Below are positions 26,057-38,462 of a DNA stretch of 64,000 nt, piece after piece. The DNA comes from Lysobacterales bacterium (GTDB lineage Bacteria > Pseudomonadota > Gammaproteobacteria > Xanthomonadales > Xanthomonadaceae): assembly GCA_019510125.1 (NCBI GenBank), contig JAEKKX010000004.1, positions 310,001 to 374,000 of the forward strand, given 5' to 3'. The notes under the pieces are model-generated. The model saw only the letters and a program-made list of their open reading frames with translations, did no database searches and was not told the origin of the DNA. The number at the start of each line of letters is the position of its first letter. The first letter of the stretch is position 1. A program made the translations under genes and the position numbers.

Positions 26057-27064
26057 ATGACCCAAACGATCACCGTCATCCGCGGCGATGGCATCGGCCC
26101 CGAAATCATGGAGGCCGCCCTGTTCGTCCTCGATGCGATGGACACCGGCCTGGCCTATGAAGAAGCCGACGCCGGCATGGTCGCGCTCGAGAAGCACGGC
26201 GAACTGCTGCCGCAGGCGACCCTCGACTCGATCCGCCGCAACCGCATCGCGCTCAAGAGTCCGCTGACCACCCCGGTCGGCGAGGGCTTCAGTTCGATCA
26301 ACGTCGAGCTGCGCAAGCGCTTCGACCTCTACGCCAACGTGCGCCCGGCGAAGTCGTTCCCGAACACCAAGTCGCGCTTCCCCGCGGGCGTGGACCTGAT
26401 CACCGTCCGCGAGAACACCGAGGGCGCGTACATCGGCGAGGGCCAGGCGCTGTCGGAAGACGGCGAGACCGCGGTGCTGACCCAGAAGATCACCCGCCGC
26501 GGCTCCGAGCGCATCGTCCGCTACGCCTTCGAGCTGGCCCGCAAGACCGGCCGCAGGAAGGTCACCGTGGTCCACAAGGCCAACATCCTGAAGTCGACCT
26601 CGGGCCTGTTCCTGAAGACCGCGCGCGCGGTCGCCGCGGAATACCCGGACATCCAGTGCAACGAGATGATCGTCGACAACACCTGCATGCAGTTGGTGAT
26701 GCGGCCGGAGCAGTTCGACATCATCGTCACCACCAACCTGTTCGGCGACATCATCTCCGACCTGTGCGCCGGCCTCGTCGGCGGCCTGGGCCTGGCGCCG
26801 GGCGCCAACATCGGCACCGAGGCGGCGATCTTCGAGGCGGTCCACGGTTCGGCACCGGATATCGCCGGCAAGGGCGTGGCCAATCCGTGCGCGCTGCTGC
26901 TCGCGGTCGGCCAGATGCTCGACCACGTCGGCCAGCCGGAAAACGCCGCCCGCCTGCGCGCGGCGATCATCGCCACGCTCGAGGCGAAGGATTCGCTGAC
27001 CCCGGACCTCGGCGGCGCCGGCAACACGATGTCGTTCGCGAAGGCGATCGCCAGCCGGCTCTGA
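26057..27064 (+). CDS. NAD-dependent isocitrate dehydrogenase
   Basis: Oxidative decarboxylation of isocitrate in the TCA cycle. The protein is 335 aa, the short homo-oligomeric type also found in Xanthomonas. Substrate residues lie in GFSSINVELRKRFDLYANVRP. The cofactor loop reads HGSAPDIAGK: Asp-Ile at the position where NADP enzymes have Lys-Tyr, which predicts NAD use. A CATAAT -10 lies at 25892-25897. The 274-bp gap before the gene shows nothing else. A strong terminator follows. Confidence 0.93.
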   Translation: MTQTITVIRGDGIGPEIMEAALFVLDAMDTGLAYEEADAGMVALEKHGELLPQATLDSIRRNRIALKSPLTTPVGEGFSSINVELRKRFDLYANVRPAKSFPNTKSRFPAGVDLITVRENTEGAYIGEGQALSEDGETAVLTQKITRRGSERIVRYAFELARKTGRRKVTVVHKANILKSTSGLFLKTARAVAAEYPDIQCNEMIVDNTCMQLVMRPEQFDIIVTTNLFGDIISDLCAGLVGGLGLAPGANIGTEAAIFEAVHGSAPDIAGKGVANPCALLLAVGQMLDHVGQPENAARLRAAIIATLEAKDSLTPDLGGAGNTMSFAKAIASRL

Positions 27065-27094
27065 GCTTCGCGGCCCGCGCGATGCCCGAAACGG

Positions 27095-27122
27095 AACGGG
27101 GCGCCAGCGGCGCCCCGTTTTT
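27095..27122 (+). terminator. Intrinsic terminator after isocitrate dehydrogenase
   Basis: An 11-bp perfect stem (27095-27105 with 27109-27119), AGC loop and a five-T run. It lies between two converging genes and may work weakly in reverse. Confidence 0.88.
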
Positions 27123-27148
27123 CATGCCCGGACCGGCGGCGGTCGCGA

Positions 27149-27907
27149 TCAGCGACGCTGCAGCTTCGACAGCAGCCGCAGGAACTCGATGTACAGCCAC
27201 ACCAGCGTGACCATCAGCCCGAAGGCGCCGTACCACTCCATGTACTTCGGCGCGCCGGCCTCGACGCCGGTCTCGATGAAGTCGAAGTCCAGCACCAGGT
27301 TCAGCGCCGCCACGACCACCACGAACAGGCTGAAGCCGATGCCGATCAGCCCGGACTCGTGGATGTAGGGGATGTTGATGCCGAAGAAGCCCAGCGCGAT
27401 CGTCGCCAGGTAGATCAGCGCGATGCCGCCGGTGGCGGCGACCACGCCGAGCTTGAAGTTCTCGGTGGCGCGGATCAGGCCGGAGCGGTAGGCGAACAGC
27501 AGCGCGAACAGGGTGCCGAAGGTCAGCAGCACCGCCTGCAGCACGATGCCCTGGAACTGGGCGTTGTAGATGGCCGAGATCGAGCCGAGGAAGAAGCCCT
27601 CGACCAGCGCGTACAGCGGCGCGGTCACCGGCGACCATTCCTTCTTGAAGGTCGTCACCAGCGCCAGCACCAGGCCGCCGAGCGCGCCGCCCCACATGAA
27701 GATCGCCGCGCCCGGGGCCAGTTCGCCCGCGTCGGTGAAGGTCTTCGACCAGGCGAAGGCGGCGGTCAGCACCGACAGCAGCAGCAGGAAGCCGGTCTTG
27801 TTGACCGTGCCGTTGAGGGTCATCGCGTTGCCGCCGCCGCTGACGACGCGGCCGCTGCTCAGGTCGAGGAAGGTGGAGTCCGAAAGGACCGGATTGCCGC
27901 TGCGCAT
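27149..27907 (-). CDS. Bax inhibitor-1/YccA-family membrane protein
   Basis: A 252-aa polytopic membrane protein with about seven transmembrane helices after a hydrophilic N-terminus of about 40 residues. The LVLDFDFIETGVEAGAPKYM segment is characteristic of the bacterial YccA-like branch of the TMBIM family. Homologues include FtsH-modulating YccA and calcium-leak proteins; the actual role is not known. The ATG at 27907 has a GGGAG site. A longer frame to 28000 overlaps the tRNA promoter on the other strand and is rejected. Confidence 0.9.
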   Translation of the reverse strand: MRSGNPVLSDSTFLDLSSGRVVSGGGNAMTLNGTVNKTGFLLLLSVLTAAFAWSKTFTDAGELAPGAAIFMWGGALGGLVLALVTTFKKEWSPVTAPLYALVEGFFLGSISAIYNAQFQGIVLQAVLLTFGTLFALLFAYRSGLIRATENFKLGVVAATGGIALIYLATIALGFFGINIPYIHESGLIGIGFSLFVVVVAALNLVLDFDFIETGVEAGAPKYMEWYGAFGLMVTLVWLYIEFLRLLSKLQRR

Positions 27908-27972
27908 GGTGGCTCCCTTGGAAATGTGCGGTCGGAAGCCGGCAGGATACCCGGTCGCCGCCGCCGTGTGCG

Positions 27973-28001
27973 TTGACAGCGGCGGCGACGCTCCCGACAA
28001 T
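27973..28001 (+). promoter_or_regulatory. Promoter of the tRNA cluster
   Basis: A perfect TTGACA -35 (27973-27978), 17-bp spacer and GACAAT -10 (27996-28001). Predicted start about 28008, 13 bases before the tRNA-Pro gene. Confidence 0.8.
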
Positions 28002-28020
28002 AGCCGGCCGAATGCACCGG

Positions 28021-28097
28021 CGGGGTATAGCGCAGTCTGGTAGCGCGCCTGCTTTGGGAGCAGGATGTCGGGGGTTCGAATCCCTCTACCCCGACCA
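28021..28097 (+). tRNA. tRNA-Pro (anticodon TGG)
   Basis: 77 nt with encoded CCA. The acceptor stem CGGGGTA/TACCCCG pairs fully. The anticodon loop TTTGGGA gives TGG. Confidence 0.97.
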
Positions 28098-28154
28098 TCT
28101 CCGCGGCGCCCGCCACCGCGTTCATGTTCTGTCCGCCGGCTATCATGCGCCTGT

Positions 28155-28231
28155 GCGCCCGTAGCTCAACCGGATAGAGCACCGGCCTTCTAAGCCGGCG
28201 GTTGCAGGTTCGAGTCCTGCCGGGCGCGCCA
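28155..28231 (+). tRNA. tRNA-Arg (anticodon TCT)
   Basis: 77 nt with encoded CCA. Acceptor stem GCGCCCG/CGGGCGC. Anticodon loop CTTCTAA gives TCT. A TATCAT -10 at 28141-28146 suggests a promoter of its own. Confidence 0.97.
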
Positions 28232-28322
28232 TCCGCACGCCGGGCCGGGGCAGGGGACACGAGGGGTTCGCCCGGCGGGGCGCCAGGGATGGAAACCGCG
28301 CAATGTTCCAAGCGTTCCAATG

Positions 28323-28399
28323 GTGGCTGTAGCTCAGTTGGTTAGAGTACTGGATTGTGATTCCAGTGGTCGGGGGTTCGAATCCCCTCAGCCACCCCA
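28323..28399 (+). tRNA. tRNA-His (anticodon GTG)
   Basis: Acceptor stem GTGGCTG/CAGCCAC with encoded CCA. The extra G at 28322 opposite discriminator C supplies the G(-1) identity base of tRNA-His. Anticodon loop TTGTGAT gives GTG. Confidence 0.97.
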
Positions 28400-28474
28400 G
28401 ATTCGAGGTACCGCGGCGTTTTCGCCGCAACGCGCACGATCGTCCGGGAATCTCGGCGGTGTTCGCCAGGTGGA

Positions 28475-28504
28475 TTGCGACCGGGCGGAGAAGTGCGTTA
28501 TCCT
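28475..28504 (+). promoter_or_regulatory. Promoter before tRNA-Lys
   Basis: TTGCGA (28475-28480), 18-bp spacer, TATCCT (28499-28504), about 10 bases before the tRNA. Confidence 0.65.
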
Positions 28505-28514
28505 TTGCAGCATC

Positions 28515-28590
28515 GGGCCGTTAGCTCAGTTGGTAGAGCAGTTGACTCTTAATCAATAGGTCCAAGGTTCGAATCCTTGACGGCCCACCA
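28515..28590 (+). tRNA. tRNA-Lys (anticodon CTT)
   Basis: 76 nt with encoded CCA. Acceptor stem GGGCCGT/ACGGCCC. Anticodon loop CTCTTAA gives CTT, which reads the AAG codon favoured in this GC-rich genome. Confidence 0.96.
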
Positions 28591-28599
28591 GTTCCAGCG

Positions 28600-28630
28600 A
28601 CGCCCGGCTCCGGCCGGGCGTTTCGTTTTT
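28600..28630 (+). terminator. Terminator after tRNA-Lys
   Basis: A 9-bp stem ACGCCCGGC/GCCGGGCGT with a TCCG loop (28600-28621) followed by TTCGTTTTT. Confidence 0.8.
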
Positions 28631-28657
28631 CGTCTCCGGGAAGCCGGCGATGGCCGC

Positions 28658-28742
<85 letters not shown>

Positions 28743-28780
28743 CGCCGCAGTGGCCTTGCCGCCCCTGTGGAGATGAACGA

Positions 28781-29080
28781 GCCGTGGCGAGGGTCAGCCT
28801 CAACACGTCGAAGTCCCAGTCCTGAACGAGCGATCGCGAGTGAACGCCCCAAAGCCGCGGGCGTTTCCGCGACCAGCCCGGCCGTGGCGAGGGTCAGCCT
28901 CAACACGCCGAAGTCCCGGCCGTGAACGAGCGATCGCGAGTGAACGCCCCAAAGCCGCGGGCGTTTCCGCGACCAGCCCGGCCGTCGCGACGGCCAGCCT
29001 CGATACGCCGACGCGCCTGCCCTGAACGAGCGATCGCGAGGGGACGCCCGGAAGCCACGGGCGTTTCCCCGGGCCGATCC
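28781..29080 (+). repeat. Three tandem copies of a 100-bp unit downstream of tRNA-Leu
   Basis: Copies at 28781-28880, 28881-28980 and 28981-29080. Copies 1 and 2 differ at four positions; copy 3 is clearly more diverged. Each unit carries a conserved GAACGAGCGATCGCGAG block and a terminator-like hairpin AACGCCC/GGGCGTT followed by T's (28843-28866 in copy 1). Because 100 is not a multiple of three, the reading frames through the array are not conserved, so it is unlikely to encode protein. The stretch 29081-29301 up to tig shows nothing further. Confidence 0.92.
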
Positions 29081-29315
29081 GGCCATTCCGCGCCCCTGTC
29101 CACCGCGTCTCCCCGTCCCGCCCGCCGTCCGAGGCCCGCCCGCACGCCTCTCACGCGCCCGCGCATCGCCGCAAACTGGCGGGACGCGCCGTAATCGGCC
29201 AAACTAGTCCGTTCCGCCGGGGGCTTGCCTCCCAGAGGCCGTCCGGCCAGGCGGTCGAGAACCAATACCCCTTTCATCGCCGGTCGCGAGGGCGCGGCCG
29301 CAGGAGTCGCCAGCA

Positions 29316-30620
29316 ATGCAAGTTTCAGTCGAATCCGTGGGCAACCTCGAACGCCGCATGACCCTGCGCGTGCCGGCCGAGCGCATCGACAGCCAGGTCG
29401 GCGGCCGTCTGCGCGAGATCGCGCGCAGCGCCCAGATCAAGGGCTTCCGCCCGGGCAAGGTGCCGGCCAAGGTCATCGAGCAGCGCTACGGCGCGCAGGT
29501 CCGCGGCGAGATCCTCGACGACCTGCTGCAGCAGGGCTTCGACCAAGGCATCCGCGAGAACGCGCTGCGCCTGGCCGGCAACCCGCGGATCGAGCCGTCC
29601 ACGGACGCCGGCGAGGGCGAACTGGCCTACGTCGCGACCTTCGAGGTGGTGCCGGACTTCGGCGAGATCGACGTGACCAAGCTCGAGGTCGAGCGTGCGA
29701 CCGCCGAGGTCACCGAGGACGACATCGACCGGATGATCGAGAACCTGCGCATGCAGCGCCGGAGCTGGACGATCGTCGATCGCCCGGCCCAGGTCGGCGA
29801 CGCGGTGGACCTGGAGACCTGGTCGATGGTCGACGGCGAGCGCCTGCCGGCCGAGGGCGCCGAGCGCGGCGTGACCATGATCGGTTCCGGCGGCATGTAC
29901 CCGGAGATCGAGAACGCCCTGGTCGGCCTGTCGGCCGGCGGCGACAAGACCCTGACCGTCGATTTCCCGGCCGACTGGCGCGTGCCGCAACTGGCGGGCA
30001 AGCAGGCGGTCGTGAACGTGAAGCTCGAGGCGGTGTCCGAGCCGGTGCTGCCGGAGGTCGACGCCGCGTTCATCCGCAGTTTCGGCGTGAAGTCGGGCGA
30101 GATGGCCCAGTTCCGCACCGAGATCCGCAGCAACCTCGAGCGCGAGCTCAAGGGCGCGCTGATGAACCGCCTGCGCCGCGAAGTCGGCGAGCAGCTCATC
30201 CTGACCTACGCCCACGTCGAGATGCCGCCGCGCCTGGTCGAGACCGAGGCCCGCGCCATGCTGGCCCAGCGGCTCGAGCAGGCCCAGCGCCAGGGCCACC
30301 AGGTCGAGGCGCCGGAAGACGCCTGGCGCGACTTCCTGGAGCCGGCGCGCAAGCGGATCACGGTCGCGCTGCTGGTCGGCGAGATCGCCACCCGCAACCA
30401 GCTCGTCCTCGATCCCAAGCGCCTGAACGAAACGCTGCGTCTCATCGCCTCGACCTACGAAGAGCCCCAGCAGGTCATTGATTTGTACCGCAGCGACCGC
30501 CAGCTCATGGCCGGCCTGCAGAATCGCGTCATGGAGGAGCAGGTCATCGACTGGATCGCCGAGCGCGCCGTCCACACCGACCGCGCCCTCAGCTTCCAGG
30601 AAGCGATCGCCCCGCAGTAA
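29316..30620 (+). CDS. tig: Trigger factor
   Basis: Ribosome-bound chaperone and peptidyl-prolyl isomerase that meets nascent chains at the exit tunnel. The protein is 434 aa. The N-terminal ribosome-binding domain has the signature KGFRPGKVP (about residues 45-53). The FKBP-like isomerase domain lies at about 150-245 and the helical chaperone domain at about 250-430. An AGGAG site precedes the ATG by nine bases. It heads the conserved tig-clpP-clpX-lon-hup-ppiD protein-quality block. Confidence 0.97.
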   Translation: MQVSVESVGNLERRMTLRVPAERIDSQVGGRLREIARSAQIKGFRPGKVPAKVIEQRYGAQVRGEILDDLLQQGFDQGIRENALRLAGNPRIEPSTDAGEGELAYVATFEVVPDFGEIDVTKLEVERATAEVTEDDIDRMIENLRMQRRSWTIVDRPAQVGDAVDLETWSMVDGERLPAEGAERGVTMIGSGGMYPEIENALVGLSAGGDKTLTVDFPADWRVPQLAGKQAVVNVKLEAVSEPVLPEVDAAFIRSFGVKSGEMAQFRTEIRSNLERELKGALMNRLRREVGEQLILTYAHVEMPPRLVETEARAMLAQRLEQAQRQGHQVEAPEDAWRDFLEPARKRITVALLVGEIATRNQLVLDPKRLNETLRLIASTYEEPQQVIDLYRSDRQLMAGLQNRVMEEQVIDWIAERAVHTDRALSFQEAIAPQ

Positions 30621-30686
30621 CCTGCGGGCCCAGCCCAGCCAGGACCGCGGCGACGCGGTCCCCGCCCACGACCGGTGCGCCTACGC

Positions 30687-31316
30687 ATGAACAGTCTCCA
30701 GACCCAAGCCCTCAACCTCGTGCCGATGGTGGTCGAACAGACCAGCCGCGGCGAGCGCGCCTACGACATCTACTCCCGGCTGCTGAAGGAGCGGGTGATC
30801 TTCCTGGTCGGCGGCATCGACGACTACATGGCCAACGTGGTCGTCGCCCAGTTGCTGTTCCTCGAGGCCGAGAACCCCGAGAAGGACATCAGCCTGTACA
30901 TCAACTCTCCGGGCGGCGTGGTCACCGCCGGCATGGCGATCTACGACACCATGCAGTTCATCAAGCCGGACGTGAGCACGATCTGCGTCGGCCAGGCCGC
31001 GAGCATGGGCGCGCTGCTGCTGGCCTCCGGCGCGAAGGGCAAGCGCTACGCCCTGCCGAACTCGCGGGTGATGATCCACCAGCCGCTGGGCGGCTTCCAG
31101 GGCCAGGCGACGGACATCGACATCCACGCCCGCGAGATCCTGACCCTGCGCCAGCGCCTGAACGAGATCCTGTCCCACCACACCGGCCAGGCGCTGGAGA
31201 CCATCGCCCGCGACACCGAGCGCGACAATTTCAAGAGCGCCGAGGCCTCTCGCGACTACGGTCTGGTCGACCACGTGCTCGAACGGCGTCCGGAAGAGTC
31301 GATCCAGCCCGCCTGA
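30687..31316 (+). CDS. clpP: ATP-dependent Clp protease proteolytic subunit
   Basis: Serine protease that forms a 14-subunit barrel with ClpX or ClpA. The protein is 209 aa. Nucleophile Ser106 is in GQAASMGA, the catalytic His in MIHQPLGG, and the Asp about 50 residues later. The ATG at 30687 gives the family N-terminus [26 protein letters not shown] four codons earlier (30675) is also possible, and no strong ribosome site decides between them. It lies 66 bp after tig. Confidence 0.96.
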   Translation: MNSLQTQALNLVPMVVEQTSRGERAYDIYSRLLKERVIFLVGGIDDYMANVVVAQLLFLEAENPEKDISLYINSPGGVVTAGMAIYDTMQFIKPDVSTICVGQAASMGALLLASGAKGKRYALPNSRVMIHQPLGGFQGQATDIDIHAREILTLRQRLNEILSHHTGQALETIARDTERDNFKSAEASRDYGLVDHVLERRPEESIQPA

Positions 31317-31381
31317 TCGCCCGGATGGATAGGCGCAAGTCGCTGATTCCAGTGAAATTCATCGATCCCGCCCTGGCCGAC

Positions 31382-31409
31382 TTGCGGCCGGGAGTGCGGA
31401 TGCTATCCT
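31382..31409 (+). promoter_or_regulatory. Sigma-70-type promoter of clpX
   Basis: TTGCGG (31382-31387), 16-bp spacer, and TATCCT (31404-31409) preceded by an extended -10 TGC. It lies 31 bases before the clpX start. Confidence 0.6.
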
Positions 31410-31440
31410 CCCCCTACCTGCGTCAGAGAACCCCAGCAGC

Positions 31441-32721
<1,281 letters not shown>

Positions 32722-32748
32722 CGGCGGCGCCACGGCCACCCTCCGCGC

Positions 32749-32774
32749 GGGCATCCGGGACTTCCCGGGTGCCC
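32749..32774 (+). terminator. Hairpin after clpX
   Basis: An 11-bp stem GGGCATCCGGG/CCCGGGTGCCC with a 4-base loop and a poor T run. It may be a weak terminator or RNA-stabilising hairpin before lon. Confidence 0.45.
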
Positions 32775-32861
32775 GTCGCGTTTCCGGGCGCCGTCGCCCC
32801 CGCGATGGCGACGCGCCCGGCCCCCGTTCCTTGACCGCGGCCTCCCGTTCGGCGGGCCGCG

Positions 32862-32890
32862 CTTGCATCCCTTGCGCAGCGGCCCCATAA
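32862..32890 (+). promoter_or_regulatory. Sigma-32 (heat-shock) promoter of lon
   Basis: CTTGCAT (32862-32868), 14-bp spacer, CCCCATAA (32883-32890), close to the heat-shock consensus CTTGAAA-N11-16-CCCCATNT. The predicted start is about 45 bases before the lon ATG. Confidence 0.7.
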
Positions 32891-32941
32891 CGGGCCGAAG
32901 GTCGGCGTCCACCGGGCGCCGGCGTCCCGATCGGAGCCCCC

Positions 32942-35410
<2,469 letters not shown>

Positions 35411-35425
35411 CCGCGCCGATCCTGT

Positions 35426-35463
35426 CGCGATCGCTCGCTGAACCGCGGGCGATCGCGCTTTTC
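35426..35463 (+). terminator. Terminator after lon
   Basis: Stem CGCGATCGC/GCGATCGCG-type arms (35426-35434 with 35449-35457) followed by CTTTTCC. Confidence 0.7.
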
Positions 35464-35512
35464 CGACGATCGGTCGAATGCGCGTTTTCCCCGCAAATTC
35501 AAGCGATTTCTG

Positions 35513-35541
35513 TTGCGCGGGGGACCCCCGGCCTGTATAAC
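35513..35541 (+). promoter_or_regulatory. Sigma-70 promoter of hup
   Basis: TTGCGC (35513-35518), 17-bp spacer, TATAAC (35536-35541). About 113 bases of leader precede the HU gene. Confidence 0.8.
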
Positions 35542-35660
35542 GAACGCCCGCGGACGCCCCGTCCGTTCGCTCGGCGCCGAGGCGTTTCCCAGTCCGCGCA
35601 CGCTGCACCGCGATGGCGAATCCCGCCGTCGTCGCCCCTCTTTCGACCCGGAGTCCATTC

Positions 35661-35933
35661 ATGAACAAAGCCGACCTCATCGACGCGATCGCTGCTTCCG
35701 CCGAACTGTCCAAGGCCGATGCCGGACGTGCGCTCGACGCCACCGTCGCCGCCGTCACCAAGGCGCTGAAGCAGGGCGACACCGTCGCGATCCTCGGCTT
35801 CGGCTCGTTCGTCGTGCGCGAACGCGCGGCGCGCACGGGCCGCAACCCCAAGACCAAGGAAGAGATCCAGATCCCGGCCTCCAAGAACCCGGTGTTCAAG
35901 GCTGGCAAGGCGCTCAAGGATGCCGTAAACTGA
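35661..35933 (+). CDS. hup: DNA-binding protein HU
   Basis: A 90-aa histone-like nucleoid protein, full length. It begins [23 protein letters not shown] and has the DNA-binding arm signature [20 protein letters not shown]. It forms dimers that bend DNA. The ATG at 35661 has a GGAG site. A longer in-frame start (35613) adds an implausible stretch. In many proteobacteria this gene (hupB) follows lon and precedes ppiD, as here. tRNA-Val begins 16 bases after the stop and may be cotranscribed. Confidence 0.97.
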   Translation: MNKADLIDAIAASAELSKADAGRALDATVAAVTKALKQGDTVAILGFGSFVVRERAARTGRNPKTKEEIQIPASKNPVFKAGKALKDAVN

Positions 35934-35949
35934 ACGACAGTTCCCGTTT

Positions 35950-36024
35950 GGGTGCTTAGCTCAGCGGTAGAGCGTCTCCTTTACACGGAGAGGGTCGGGG
36001 GTTCGAAACCCTCAGCACCCACCA
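35950..36024 (+). tRNA. tRNA-Val (anticodon TAC)
   Basis: 75 nt with encoded CCA. Acceptor stem GGGTGCT/AGCACCC. Anticodon loop TTTACAC gives TAC. Confidence 0.97.
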
Positions 36025-36127
36025 GGGCAGGCGGTTCGGAGAGGGCTTCCGTTTCGTCCGCATCCTGCGCTAGAATGTTCGGCCCGGGCGGTCCGCAGGA
36101 TCGTTCGGGCGAGAAGGTCAAAACAGC

Positions 36128-36204
36128 GGAGTGGTAGTTCAGTCGGTTAGAATGCTGGCCTGTCACGCCGGAGGTCGCGGGTTCGAGTCCCGTCCACTCC
36201 GCCA
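36128..36204 (+). tRNA. tRNA-Asp (anticodon GTC)
   Basis: 77 nt with encoded CCA. Acceptor stem GGAGTGG/CCACTCC. Anticodon loop CTGTCAC gives GTC. A TAGAAT -10 at 36071-36076 suggests a separate promoter. Confidence 0.97.
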
Positions 36205-36233
36205 ATCCTTCCAAAACATCGCTGTACCCGTCG

Positions 36234-36256
36234 AAGGCACCGGAAACGGTGCCTTT
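36234..36256 (+). terminator. Terminator after tRNA-Asp
   Basis: A 9-bp stem AAGGCACCG/CGGTGCCTT with GAAA tetraloop and a short T run. Confidence 0.75.
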
Positions 36257-36378
36257 CGCGTTTCCGGCCGCGGCGGCGGACGCCGTCGCGCGCCCGGGCG
36301 GCCCCCCCGGAGGCCGGGCATGCCGACGCCGGCCGCAGCCGGTACACTAGGCGGCTCCTCTTCCGTCGACGTTCGCCA

Positions 36379-38355
36379 ATGCTTCAGGCCCTCCGCGACA
36401 AATCCTCTGGCTGGATCGCCACCGTCATCCTCGGACTGCTGATCGTCCCGTTCGCGTTCTTCGGCGTCGAGCAGTACCTCGTCCAGCGCAACGACACCTA
36501 CGTCGCGCGGATCCAGATGCCGCCGAAGTGGTGGCCGAACGCGCCGGACTGGGCGATCGTGCGCAAGCTCGCGTGGCAGACCGAGGACATCGGCACGGAC
36601 GAGTTCCGCAACCGCTTCGAGCAGGTGCGCCAGCAGCAGCGCGCGCAGGCCGGCGACGCTTTCGATCCGCGCGCCTTCGAGAGCGTGGACACCAAGCGCC
36701 GGATCCTCGATGCCCTGATCGACCAGCGCGTGATGCGCATGGCCGCCGAGCGCGACGGCCTGGTGGTGGGCGACGCCCAGCTCCGTGCCGAGATCGAGGC
36801 GATCCCGGACTTCCAGGTCGACGGCAAGTTCGATCCGCAGCGCTATCGCACGCTGCTGGCCACGATGCCGACGCCGCAGACCCCGCTGCAGTTCCAGCAG
36901 ACCATCCGCGACTCGCTGCGCGACCGACTGCTCGCGCAGCGCCTGTCGGCATCGGCGTTCGTGACGCCGTCGGAAGGCCAGCGCCTGATCAAACTGCTGA
37001 GCGAGAAGCGCGACGTGACCTTCGCGATCCTGCCGCCCGCGCCGGTCGACGAGACGCCGCCGAGCGCGGCCGACATCGCCGCCTGGTACAAGGCGCATCC
37101 GTCCGACTTCCGCACGCCGGAAATGGTCACGATCGAGTACGTGGACGTCGATGGCGCCGCCCTCCCGGCCCCGCCGCCGGCGGACGAGAAGATGCTGAAG
37201 GAGCGCTACGAGCAGGAGAAGGCGCGCTTCGTCGAACCGGAGCAGCGCCTGACCTCGCACATCCTGGTCAAGGTCGATGCGAAGGCCGACGCCGCGGCGC
37301 AGAAGGCCGCCGAGGCCAAGATCCGCGACCTTCTGAAGCAGGTGCGCGCCGGCGCCGACTTCGCGACGCTGGCACGCCAGGTCTCCGACGACGCCACCCG
37401 GAACGCCGGCGGCGACCTCGGCTGGATCCAGAAGAACGGGCAGATGGTGAAGCCGTTCGAGGACGCGGTGTTCGCGACCCCGGCCGGCAGCGTCTCCGAG
37501 CCGGTGAAGACCGAATACGGCTGGCACCTGGTGCAGGTCCGCGAGATCAAGCCCAGCCACGGCAAGACCTTCGAGGAAGCGAGGCCCGAGCTGGAGCGGC
37601 TGGTCGCCGACAGCGAGCGCGAGCGCGCGTACAACGACCTCGCCGGTCGCCTGGCCGACGAAGTGCTCAAGAATCCGAACTCGCTCGCGTCGGTGGCGAA
37701 GGTCGCCAACCTGCAGGTCCAGCGCCTCGGGCCGTTCGCGCGCGGGCAGGGCGGCGGCATCGCCGCCGACCCGGCGGTGCAGCGCTTCATCTTCTCCGAC
37801 GAGGCCAAGGAGCGCCGCCAGAGCAGCGATCCGATCGAGATCGCGCCGAACCACAGCGTGCTGGTGCGGGTGGTCGAGCACACCGCCGAGCAGGTGCAGC
37901 CGCTGGACAAGGTCGGCGCCCAGGTCGTCGCCGCGATCCGCGCGGACCGCGCGCACAAGGCGGCCGAAGCCGAGGCCGACGCCGCGCTGGCCCGCCTGAA
38001 GAAGGGCGAGGCGCTCGCCGCGATCGCGACCGAAAAGCGCTGGCAGCTCAATCCCGTCCCCGGCGTGCCGCGCGGCGCGCCGGTGCCGGACGCGCTGGCG
38101 AACGAAGCCTACTTCCAGGTGGCGCCGCCGGCCGAGGGCAAGTCCTCGCCGGGCAAGGCGCGCACCGCGGACGGGCGCTGGATCGTGTTCGAGGTGACCA
38201 AGGTCGGCCATGCCGACGAGAGCGAGATCAAGCCCGAGCAGCGGGTGGAGTTCCTGCGCGGGCAGGCCGAACGCCTGGGCGACGAGGACGCGCTCGCGAC
38301 CAGCCGCCAGGAACGCAAGCGGATGCGGGTCGACATCGCCGAAGACCGGTTCTGA
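36379..38355 (+). CDS. ppiD: Periplasmic folding chaperone PpiD (SurA N-domain and parvulin domain)
   Basis: Inner-membrane-anchored chaperone that assists proteins leaving the Sec translocon. The protein is 658 aa. One transmembrane helix (about 12-30) follows a short cytoplasmic tip, and the rest is periplasmic. A SurA-like N-terminal chaperone domain covers about 40-230. A parvulin domain (about 285-390) contains LTSHILVKVD and GGDLGWIQKNGQMVKPFEDAV. A second, degenerate half follows. TACACT at 36343 may be its -10. A bidirectional terminator separates it from fabI. Confidence 0.94.
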   Translation: MLQALRDKSSGWIATVILGLLIVPFAFFGVEQYLVQRNDTYVARIQMPPKWWPNAPDWAIVRKLAWQTEDIGTDEFRNRFEQVRQQQRAQAGDAFDPRAFESVDTKRRILDALIDQRVMRMAAERDGLVVGDAQLRAEIEAIPDFQVDGKFDPQRYRTLLATMPTPQTPLQFQQTIRDSLRDRLLAQRLSASAFVTPSEGQRLIKLLSEKRDVTFAILPPAPVDETPPSAADIAAWYKAHPSDFRTPEMVTIEYVDVDGAALPAPPPADEKMLKERYEQEKARFVEPEQRLTSHILVKVDAKADAAAQKAAEAKIRDLLKQVRAGADFATLARQVSDDATRNAGGDLGWIQKNGQMVKPFEDAVFATPAGSVSEPVKTEYGWHLVQVREIKPSHGKTFEEARPELERLVADSERERAYNDLAGRLADEVLKNPNSLASVAKVANLQVQRLGPFARGQGGGIAADPAVQRFIFSDEAKERRQSSDPIEIAPNHSVLVRVVEHTAEQVQPLDKVGAQVVAAIRADRAHKAAEAEADAALARLKKGEALAAIATEKRWQLNPVPGVPRGAPVPDALANEAYFQVAPPAEGKSSPGKARTADGRWIVFEVTKVGHADESEIKPEQRVEFLRGQAERLGDEDALATSRQERKRMRVDIAEDRF

Positions 38356-38403
38356 GCAGGCCGGCATCGCAAGACCGGCGCTGACCGGTCCGCGGACGCA
38401 ATG

Positions 38404-38431
38404 AAAAAGCCCGGCGCAGGCCGGGCTTTTT
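38404..38431. terminator. Bidirectional terminator between ppiD and fabI
   Basis: An 11-bp stem AAAAAGCCCGG/CCGGGCTTTTT with a six-base loop. The A and T runs make it an intrinsic terminator for both converging genes. Confidence 0.92.
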
Positions 38432-38462
38432 CGTGGGCGGCGTCGCGGCGTGCGGCCGGCGC

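Noticed and set aside
27905-28000. Longer start for the Bax-inhibitor-like gene
   Set aside because: It would extend through the tRNA promoter region and has no ribosome site. The ATG at 27907 has one.
28781-29080. Possible CRISPR array
   Set aside because: The whole 100-bp unit is repeated with no unique spacers, only three copies, and no cas genes nearby.
35613-35660. Upstream in-frame ATG for the HU gene
   Set aside because: It adds 16 residues absent from the family. The ATG at 35661 has a ribosome site and gives the exact family N-terminus.
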